Notes under the pieces: generated by a model
What the model was told of the DNA's origin: nothing
The model's input: the letters and a program-made list of their open reading frames with translations, nothing else
The model's database searches: none
Position numbers and translations under genes: made by a program
Source: a bacterium
GTDB lineage: Bacteria > Chloroflexota > Limnocylindria > Limnocylindrales > Limnocylindraceae
NCBI GenBank assembly: GCA_009919365.1
Contig: RGBZ01000067.1
Coordinates: 1-5,044, forward strand
Reading direction: 5' to 3'
Length of the DNA: 5,044 bases
Shown: positions 1-5,044 of the stretch, one piece after another
How the letters are laid out: each line of letters opens with the position of its first letter
Numbering within the stretch: the stretch's first letter is position 1

Positions 1-2191
1 AGTCGGCGGCGGTATCCAACGCTGGGGCAACGAGCGTGTGCGCTGCAGCGCCGATCCCCTGCGGGGCCGTCATTGCGGGAGCGCCGCGGCGGCCTCCGCC
101 CTGCGCCTCGCGGGCTGCACGCTCTGCTGCGCGCTCAATCGCCGTCGCCGCATCCTCTTCCAGCACCGCCGTTCGAAGCATGCGGATCTCATCGCGAATG
201 GCCGCCGCGCGCTCAAACTCTAGCGCCTTGGAGGCGATCTTCATCTGCGCCTCGAGCTGCTTCACCAGCTTCTCGATCTCCGTGCGCCCTACTTCACTCA
301 GAGCGCCGCCGCGCTTTCCACCGGCGTAGGTGTCCGCCTTCTCGGCGACACTCTTGAGCCGATCGTTCAGGTCGCGGATCGGCTTCGAGATGGTAGTGGC
401 GGTGATCCCGTGATCAATATTCCACTGCTCTTGGATCGCACGGCGTCGATCCGTTTCGGAGATCGCGATCTTCATGGAGTCGGTCATCTTGTCGGCGTAG
501 AAGACCACCTCTCCCCCCGTGTTGCGCGCCGCACGTCCGACCGTTTGGATGAGTGCCCAGGCTGAACGCAGGAAGCCCTCCTTATCGGCATCCAGAATCG
601 CCACTAGCGTCACCTCAGGAAGGTCAATCCCTTCGCGGAGCAGGTTGATTCCCACGATCACGTCGAAGACGCCAAGGCGCAGGTCGCGCAGGATCTCAAT
701 GCGTTCAAGCGTGTCAATTTCGCTATGCAGATAGCGCACGCGGATCCCCGCCTCTTCCAGGTACGACGAGAGCTCTTCCGCCATACGCTTGGTGAGCGTC
801 GTAACGATCACGCGCTCCTTCTTCTTTACGCGTCCCTGGATACGCTCCAAGAGATCGTCGATCTGACCCTTCGTTGGAAGGACCGTGATGTGCGGGTCCA
901 CAACGCCGGTCGGTCGAATCATCTGCTCTACCACCTGATTCGCCCGTTCGCGCTCATAGCTTCCCGGCGTTGCAGAGACGTAGATCGCTTGACGAACACT
1001 CGCCTCAAACTCCTCAAAGGTGAGTGGCCGATTGTCGAGCGCGCTCGGCAGTCGGAAGCCGAAGTCGACGAGAATCTCTTTCCGCGAGCGGTCGTTCTTG
1101 TACATGCCGACGACCTGCGGAATGCTCATGTGGCTCTCATCAACCACGAGAAGCCAATCTGCTGGGAAGTAATCGAGCAGCGTCCACGGTCGGGAGCCAG
1201 GCTCGCGGCGCGAGAGGTGACGCGAATAGTTCTCGATCCCTGAACAGAAGCCCACTTCACGCATCATCTCCAAGTCAAAGGTGGTGCGCTGGCGCAGGCG
1301 GGCAGCTTCGAGCACCTTCCCCGTCAACTCCAGTTCACGGCAACGACTCTCCATCTCGACCTCAATGTCTCGAATGGCTTCCTTCAACTTGTCTGCCGGT
1401 GTCACATAGTGGGTGGCGGGGTAGATGGTCATCTCGTTGCGCTCTGCCAGGATCTCGCCTGTCAACGGATCGACCTCGGCGATGCGCTCAACCTCGTCGC
1501 CGAAGAACTCCACGCGCAGGATCGTCTCCTCACCAGCGGGCTGCACCTCGAGCGTGTCACCACGCACACGGAACTTGGCACGACCGAGGGTGGCGTCGTT
1601 TCGCTGGTACTGCAGGTCAACGAGGTGGCGCAGGATTGCATCGCGGCGATACTTCCCCGACTTGCGCACCTTGAGCACGGTCGCGCCGTAGTCGACCGGA
1701 GCACCGAGGCCATAGATGCAGGAGACCGACGCCACGATGATCGTGTCGCGACGCTCGAAGAGCGCCTTCGTGGCGGCGTGCCGCAGCTGGTCAATCTCAT
1801 CATTGCGGCTGGAGTCTTTCTCGATATAGGTGTCGGAGCGCGGGAGGTAGGCCTCTGGTTGGTAATAGTCGAAGTAGGAGACGAAGTATTCGACGGCGTT
1901 CTCGGGGAAGAACTCCTTCAACTCGGCATAGAGCTGAGCAGCGAGCGTCTTGTTATGCGCAAGGACGAGGGTTGGCCGCTGCGTCTGCTGGATGACGTTG
2001 GCAATCGTGAAGGTCTTCCCCGTTCCCGTTGCCCCCAAGAGGACCTGGTGATGCAGACCTTCCCCGAGACCTTTGACGAGCTCCGCAATCGCGGTGGGCT
2101 GGTCACCGGTGGGGACGAAATCGGAGCGCAGGGCGAAGGGTCTCCCCGTAGAGGGGGCCAGTTCCGCCGAGGGTTCAGTCGATGGATTCAC
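1..2191 (-). CDS. uvrB: UvrABC excinuclease subunit B (3' end beyond window)
   Basis: UvrB is the damage-verifying helicase-like subunit of cytoplasmic nucleotide excision repair; it is loaded by UvrA and recruits UvrC. Seen in the translation: the N-terminal [16 protein letters not shown], Walker A GATGTGKT with Lys59, the beta-hairpin region [16 protein letters not shown] that clamps DNA, the DESH Walker B near Asp351, [21 protein letters not shown], and the arginine-finger motif GRAARN near residue 552. A UVR (UvrC-contact) motif with [17 protein letters not shown] follows at about 657-673. Spacing between motifs matches E. coli UvrB with about 12-14 extra N-terminal residues, so no internal deletion is apparent. 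The GTG at 2191 is the only ATG/GTG/TTG near the conserved N-terminus. It overlaps the end of the coaE-like gene by 17 nt and has no clear Shine-Dalgarno site, suggesting translational coupling. The frame is open at base 1, with 730 codons visible. The motif VI context reads [11 protein letters not shown], whereas FLRSxxSLIQT is commoner. Confidence 0.97.
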   Translation of the reverse strand, partial: MNPSTEPSAELAPSTGRPFALRSDFVPTGDQPTAIAELVKGLGEGLHHQVLLGATGTGKTFTIANVIQQTQRPTLVLAHNKTLAAQLYAELKEFFPENAVEYFVSYFDYYQPEAYLPRSDTYIEKDSSRNDEIDQLRHAATKALFERRDTIIVASVSCIYGLGAPVDYGATVLKVRKSGKYRRDAILRHLVDLQYQRNDATLGRAKFRVRGDTLEVQPAGEETILRVEFFGDEVERIAEVDPLTGEILAERNEMTIYPATHYVTPADKLKEAIRDIEVEMESRCRELELTGKVLEAARLRQRTTFDLEMMREVGFCSGIENYSRHLSRREPGSRPWTLLDYFPADWLLVVDESHMSIPQVVGMYKNDRSRKEILVDFGFRLPSALDNRPLTFEEFEASVRQAIYVSATPGSYERERANQVVEQMIRPTGVVDPHITVLPTKGQIDDLLERIQGRVKKKERVIVTTLTKRMAEELSSYLEEAGIRVRYLHSEIDTLERIEILRDLRLGVFDVIVGINLLREGIDLPEVTLVAILDADKEGFLRSAWALIQTVGRAARNTGGEVVFYADKMTDSMKIAISETDRRRAIQEQWNIDHGITATTISKPIRDLNDRLKSVAEKADTYAGGKRGGALSEVGRTEIEKLVKQLEAQMKIASKALEFERAAAIRDEIRMLRTAVLEEDAATAIERAAERAAREAQGGGRRGAPAMTAPQGIGAAAHTLVAPALDTAAD

Positions 2192-2585
2192 CTGGCAAGC
2201 ATAGGCGGCGCAGCGCCAGCAAGAGCCGTGCCCCGCGCGCCGCCGCATCTCGGCTCGCCCCGCGGATCGCCTGCCGGACGACCGGCCACTGCAACTCTTC
2301 AAGTCGGTTCAGCACCGTCGGATCGGCAAACGCTCGTGCCGCAAGGAGCGCGCTGTCGAGGCTCCCATCTGCACGACGTGCGTTAGGCACAACGGCAAGG
2401 ATCGCATCGCGAAGCGCCACATCGGTCGAGCGCGCCGCGCGCAACAGCGCATCCGCATCAACGTGTTCGACAACACCGCCAATGGCCTCGTGCAGCTCTG
2501 CACTCGCTACAAGTGCTGCGGCAAGACTGCTCTTCCCCGACGCGATCAGGCCGCCGAGGCCGACGCGGACAAGTCGACGACTCAC
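2175..2585 (-). CDS. coaE: Dephospho-CoA kinase-like protein, C-terminal half missing
   Basis: Dephospho-CoA kinase phosphorylates the 3'-hydroxyl of dephospho-CoA with ATP, the last step of CoA synthesis in the cytoplasm. The N-terminal half matches the family: [15 protein letters not shown] with a P-loop at residues 12-19 (Lys18), VDAD at 42-45, DGSLD at 73-77, AFADP at 85-89, and [14 protein letters not shown], equivalent to the usual LexxxHPxVR but with Trp instead of His. The protein then ends at 136 residues, against about 200 in the family. The stretch expected after ARLLL (residues 119-123), namely the core strand, LID and C-terminal helices, is absent. Only 13 residues ([13 protein letters not shown]) follow before TGA, and uvrB starts at once, so a simple frameshift cannot hide the missing part. 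The GTG start at 2585 overlaps the ABC-F stop and has a GGAGGT site 6 nt upstream. As written the enzyme is probably inactive as a CoaE. It could instead be a degenerate or repurposed P-loop protein. Confidence 0.75.
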   Translation of the reverse strand: MSRRLVRVGLGGLIASGKSSLAAALVASAELHEAIGGVVEHVDADALLRAARSTDVALRDAILAVVPNARRADGSLDSALLAARAFADPTVLNRLEELQWPVVRQAIRGASRDAAARGARLLLALRRLCLPGESID

Positions 2586-4369
2586 TTCGCCACCTCCCCT
2601 TCGAGGGCGAGCCACGCCTCTTCGGCCTGCTGGAGCGCAGCCGTCACGTCGGCAAGTTCGCTCGCGACCTTTGCCAGTTCGGTATAGGAAGCGATCACCT
2701 TCGGGTCGAGCATCGCAAGCTCAAGGTGACCCTTGCGTAGTCCATGCCGCTCAAGGTCTGCCTCGATAGCAGAGCGACGTCGGCGCGCCTGCTCCTTGCT
2801 GAGACGTTCTGGCTTCGGCCCTGCACTCTTCTTTCCGGCGGGCGCCGCAGCTTTCGGGTGCGCTTTGGTAGAAACCGTTGCATGAGTTGTGAGTGCGCTT
2901 GGCGCACCGAGTCGCCCCGCAACAAGCGAGTCGGCACTCTTCGTCGTCCAACCACCAGCGACCGCTTCACGCCACGCGGTGTAGCCGCCGTCAAAGGCGG
3001 AGACGACGCCGTCTTCCACAACCCATAGCGAGGTGCAGATCTTCTCGAGAAGTCGGCGGTCGTGGCTGACAACAAGGAGCGTGCGCTCACCATCCAGCAG
3101 GAATCGCTCAAGCGATTCGCACGCATCAATGTCAAGGTGGTTCGTCGGCTCGTCGAGCAGGAGCAGGTTGGCAGGCATCAGGCCAAGAATGGCGAGCTCC
3201 AGTCGACTGCGCTCACCCCCGGAGAGCACCGCGACCTCCTTCCCTACCGCATCTCCGCGGAAGAGGAACTTTGCAAGGTGCGCCCGCGCTTCAGAGACTT
3301 CGACGGGAACGGCGGTGCGCAACGCTTCCAGCACCGTCGCTCCGTGTAACCCCGCGGCGCGGACCTGGGCCAGATATCCGGGCACCACGCCACCAGCAAT
3401 ATCCACTTTTCCATCAATCACCGGAAGGAGGCCTGCGATGGTCTTCAGCAGTGTGGATTTCCCTGCACCATTGGGGCCGACGATTCCAATCCGTTCCCCG
3501 CGACGAAGCGCAAGGCTGCGCGCACGAGTGATCTCAACCTGTGCCGGCTCCCGATACCCAATAGAGGCTTCGCTGAGCCGCAACGGTTCGGCTGGGCCTC
3601 GGCCAGCCCCCTCAGCAGCGATCGAAAGCGAGATCGCCTTCCGCTCACGCACGACTGGTTCAATCGCCGCGAGACGACGCTCATGCTCGTGCATCTTGGC
3701 GTATTTGCGATGGCTTCGATACGTCTGGATCAGCTCCCGCTCACGTTCAATCTCTTTCTCGCGGCGATCTGCGTCGCGCTCATCGCCCTCATCGGCGGCG
3801 CCGCGCTGCTTCGCGTACGCGCTGTAATCGCCTCGGAAGCGCGTCACATGATGGGCACGTACCTCCCAGACTCGATCAATCACCGCATCCAAGAATGCGC
3901 GATCGTGGCTCGCAACAATGAGTGCGCCGCTCCGTGCACGCAGCGCCCCCTCCAGCCACTCAATTGCCTGAATGTCGAGATGGTTTGTCGGCTCGTCGAG
4001 CAGTAACAGATCTGGATCGGCGATCACCAGTCGCGCCAGGGCGACGCGGGTCTGCTCCCCTCCGGAGAGACGCGCCGGGGCCTCACTGTGCCGCTCCGTT
4101 GGGAAACCGAGCCCTCGGAGCGCCGCGCCCACCCGGTCTTCCAGGGCGTACCCGTCAGCGGCATCGAACTTCGTCCGCGCCTCGGCGTATTCCGTGGAGC
4201 CCGCGCGACCATCAAGCTCCATCTGGCGAAGTGCAGCGGCCAGGGAGACGATCTCAGCGGCACCACCGATCACGGCGTCGGTGAGCGTTGCGGCGTTGAG
4301 CAGTTCAGGGTCCTGCGCAGACTCTTGGGCGAGCCGGGCCGACCAGACCGATTCGCTCCCCCGCGGCAA
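2582..4369 (-). CDS. ABC-F family ATPase, main open frame, lacking Walker A of the first domain
   Basis: ABC-F proteins are soluble tandem ATPases without membrane domains; known members act on ribosomes (translation factors, antibiotic protection) or on DNA/ribosome processes (Uup). Domain 1 keeps ARLAQE at 4322-4339, the signature LSGGEQ (4052-4069), Walker B LLLLDEPTNHLD (from 4009) and the switch ASHDR (His at 3905-3907). A charged interdomain linker rich in Arg, Lys and Glu (about 3620-3800) follows. Domain 2 is complete: GPNGAGKST (3452-3478), GYLAQ, LSGGERS (from 3226), LLLLDEPTNHLD (from 3166) and VVSHDR (His at 3062-3064). The C-terminus has an Ala/Pro/Lys-rich stretch and a predicted helical, coiled-coil-like tail from about LSKEQARRRR, as in the Uup-type C-terminal domain. 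The apparent TTG start at 4369 is probably not real: its first 10 codons overlap the true N-terminus in another frame. The TGA at 2582-2584 overlaps the coaE GTG. The exact subfamily is unclear, so no symbol is given. Confidence 0.9.
   Translation of the reverse strand: MPRGSESVWSARLAQESAQDPELLNAATLTDAVIGGAAEIVSLAAALRQMELDGRAGSTEYAEARTKFDAADGYALEDRVGAALRGLGFPTERHSEAPARLSGGEQTRVALARLVIADPDLLLLDEPTNHLDIQAIEWLEGALRARSGALIVASHDRAFLDAVIDRVWEVRAHHVTRFRGDYSAYAKQRGAADEGDERDADRREKEIERERELIQTYRSHRKYAKMHEHERRLAAIEPVVRERKAISLSIAAEGAGRGPAEPLRLSEASIGYREPAQVEITRARSLALRRGERIGIVGPNGAGKSTLLKTIAGLLPVIDGKVDIAGGVVPGYLAQVRAAGLHGATVLEALRTAVPVEVSEARAHLAKFLFRGDAVGKEVAVLSGGERSRLELAILGLMPANLLLLDEPTNHLDIDACESLERFLLDGERTLLVVSHDRRLLEKICTSLWVVEDGVVSAFDGGYTAWREAVAGGWTTKSADSLVAGRLGAPSALTTHATVSTKAHPKAAAPAGKKSAGPKPERLSKEQARRRRSAIEADLERHGLRKGHLELAMLDPKVIASYTELAKVASELADVTAALQQAEEAWLALEGEVAK
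2592..2597 (-). promoter_or_regulatory. Ribosome-binding site of the coaE-like gene
   Basis: On the minus strand this reads GGAGGT, a full match to the anti-Shine-Dalgarno sequence, with 6 nt before the GTG at 2585. It lies inside the last codons of the ABC-F gene. It decides the coaE start at the GTG in the GTGA overlap rather than an earlier in-frame start at 2615, which would intrude further into the ABC-F gene. Confidence 0.75.
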
Positions 4370-4445
4370 CGCTGAGCGTCACCTCATCGAGGATGACGGC
4401 GGCGCCGATCTCGCGACGAACATCGCTCAACGTAATGATGCTCAT
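4305..4445 (-). pseudogene. N-terminal fragment of the ABC-F ATPase, frameshifted
   Basis: The ATG at 4445 begins MSIITLSDVRREIGAAVILD and runs through AAGERIGLVGP, the standard start of an ABC-F first domain up to the first half of Walker A. The expected NGAGKST never appears. After GP the frame reads ARPRVCAGP and stops at TGA (4305-4307), 46 codons in all. The homologous protein resumes in another frame with RLAQE at 4322-4336. In a normal ABC-F about 30-35 residues separate VGP from LAQE; here they are adjacent. The reading frames require a missing length of 3n+2 bases, for example 98 or 101. This is therefore the true 5' end of the gene ending at 2582, broken by deletion rather than a separate gene. 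The ATG overlaps the mutM stop (ATGA). Confidence 0.85.
4331..4343 (-). other. Deletion junction in the ABC-F gene
   Basis: In the upstream frame GTC GGC CCG (4335-4343) encodes Val-Gly-Pro before the lost Walker A. In the downstream frame GCC CGG CTC (4331-4339) encodes Ala-Arg-Leu before AQE. The shared bases GGCCCGG at 4334-4340 can be read in both frames, which would suit a deletion between short GGCCCG repeats. This repeat explanation is inference, because the lost DNA is not visible. Confidence 0.6.
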
Positions 4446-5044
4446 GCTGCCTCCCCCTGACGCGCCGAACGCCGACGCGCTGCAGCTCGTTCGCTGCGCG
4501 TTGCGCCGACCGTCTCTGGGGTGACCCGTTCGCTCCAGCGGGGTCCGCGCACAGTACGTGAGGCCACAGCTCGCCCGAGGCCGCGAGGTGCGCGCTGGCA
4601 TGTTCGGCAGACATGAGTGCCGCGACCACCCACGACCGAGCGGTGAATCGCTGCGCCGCAGCGGTGGCATGGCTCACCGGTGCGCTGGTAGACATCAAGG
4701 CGCTCCTGCATCTCTCCATCGCCATCTGGGGCGGTGTAATCGTTGATCGAGGAACCGCGAGCGGCAACGGCCTCGCTCAGCACGCCAACGATCGCAAGGT
4801 GCAACGCGTCAATCTGAGCGGAGCGCAACGCGCTCGCAGTGGTGAGCGGATGGATCTTCGCGCGCCAGAGCGCCTCGTCGGCATAGATGTTGCCGATCCC
4901 AACGATGCAGCGCTGGTCAAGAAGAAGGCTCTTGATGCGTGTCGCCCGATGCCCAATCAGCGAGCGAAGGACGCCAGCGGTGAACGCTGCCGCGAGCGGC
5001 TCCACACCGTGGTCGGCGAGGAGCGGCGGCGAGGCGGGATCGAG
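4442..5044 (-). CDS. mutM: Formamidopyrimidine-DNA glycosylase (5' end beyond window)
   Basis: MutM/Fpg is a bifunctional glycosylase and AP lyase that removes 8-oxoguanine and ring-opened purines. The 200 visible residues are the C-terminal part, in frame from base 5044 to the TGA at 4442-4444. Seen are RIKSLLLDQ (DNA-backbone Lys), the H2TH segment GIGNIYADEALWRAKIHPL with its DNA-binding Asn, SINDYTAPDGDGEMQ, LDVYQRTGEPC, and a zinc finger with Cys codons at 4667-4669, 4658-4660, 4607-4609 and 4598-4600 (C-x2-C-x16-C-x2-C). The finger contains VVGGRGT, whose Arg matches the finger arginine that contacts DNA opposite the lesion. The N-terminal catalytic Pro-Glu lies outside the window, so it cannot be checked. 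The zinc finger normally ends the protein within a few residues; here 50 more follow, with 13 Arg and no Lys. Fpg rather than Nei is favoured by the SLLLDQ and GGRGT context. The TGA overlaps the ABC-F ATG. Confidence 0.95.
   Translation of the reverse strand, partial: LDPASPPLLADHGVEPLAAAFTAGVLRSLIGHRATRIKSLLLDQRCIVGIGNIYADEALWRAKIHPLTTASALRSAQIDALHLAIVGVLSEAVAARGSSINDYTAPDGDGEMQERLDVYQRTGEPCHRCGAAIHRSVVGGRGTHVCRTCQRAPRGLGRAVASRTVRGPRWSERVTPETVGATRSERAAARRRSARQGEAA
4450..4457 (-). promoter_or_regulatory. Ribosome-binding site of the ABC-F gene
   Basis: On the minus strand this reads GGGGGAGG, 4 nt before the ATG at 4445. It supports 4445 as the true start of the ABC-F gene and argues against the TTG at 4369, which has no reason to be used. 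It sits within the last codons of mutM, so translation of the two genes is probably coupled. Confidence 0.7.

Noticed and set aside
725..1674. Plus-strand open frames at 725-1243 and 1024-1674
   Set aside because: Both are antisense to uvrB helicase motifs that are clearly coding, and neither translation has a motif.
1409..2386. Plus-strand open frame of 325 codons
   Set aside because: It lies antisense to the conserved uvrB N-terminal region, shows no recognisable domain, and is explained by GC-biased third positions of uvrB.
2586..2615. Earlier start for the coaE-like gene at 2615
   Set aside because: It would lie further inside the ABC-F gene. The GTG at 2585 has a perfect GGAGGT site and begins just before the conserved VRVGL strand.
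3033..3827. Plus-strand open frame of 264 codons
   Set aside because: It is antisense to the ABC-F second domain. Its Ser/Arg-rich translation is a typical mirror of a GC-rich gene and has no family resemblance.
4322..4345. Programmed ribosomal frameshift in the ABC-F gene
   Set aside because: Shifting frame would still leave out the Walker A residues because their DNA is absent, and no slippery heptamer followed by a clear structure is evident.
4446..4670. Upstream extension of the ABC-F N-terminal fragment to a start at 4670
   Set aside because: The extra residues overlap the MutM zinc finger in another frame and look random, whereas the ATG at 4445 has a strong ribosome-binding site and begins the conserved MSIITL sequence.
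1..5044. CRISPR arrays, tRNA or rRNA genes, transposon ends, terminators, toxin-antitoxin or defence genes
   Set aside because: No direct-repeat arrays, cloverleaf-like segments, inverted terminal repeats or hairpin-plus-T-tract signals were seen, and the four overlapping genes account for essentially every base.

Overview
The window holds one compact, single-strand gene cluster. All four recognisable genes lie on the minus strand, in transcription order (right to left): mutM/fpg (3' part only), an ABC-F family ATPase gene, a coaE-like dephospho-CoA kinase gene, and uvrB (open through the left edge). By eye the DNA is clearly GC-rich, with strong G/C bias at third codon positions. This creates many long but meaningless open frames on the opposite strand. 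The organism is a GC-rich bacterium. coaE next to uvrB is known from Actinomycetota (for example mycobacteria) and, as far as I recall, also from Chloroflexota. The protein sequences look more Chloroflexota-like to me, but this is a weak impression and not a measured result.

Layout: 4442-5044 is the C-terminal 200 residues of MutM, with its H2TH motif, zinc finger and an arginine-rich tail. Its TGA overlaps the ATG of the ABC-F gene (ATGA at 4442-4445). The ABC-F gene fills 2582-4445 but is broken: its first 37 codons are in one frame, the rest is in another, and the Walker A of the first nucleotide-binding domain is missing at the join near 4331-4343. Its TGA overlaps the GTG of the coaE-like gene (2582-2585), which has a perfect GGAGGT ribosome-binding site. 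The coaE-like frame encodes only 136 residues and lacks the C-terminal half of the family. Its end overlaps the uvrB GTG start by 17 nt. uvrB has all its helicase motifs, correctly spaced, and a UVR motif followed by a tail that is still open at the left edge.

How it fits together: two DNA repair enzymes (MutM for oxidised bases, UvrB for nucleotide excision repair) bracket a CoA biosynthesis gene and a ribosome- or DNA-associated ABC-F ATPase. There are no intergenic gaps, so transcription and translation are probably coupled, and no promoter or terminator is visible. I found no new defence, mobile, RNA or CRISPR system. The real surprises are two deletion-like lesions in adjacent genes: an out-of-frame loss in the ABC-F gene and an apparent in-frame loss in coaE. 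They could be true gene decay, strain variation or assembly error, and the sequence alone cannot decide between these.
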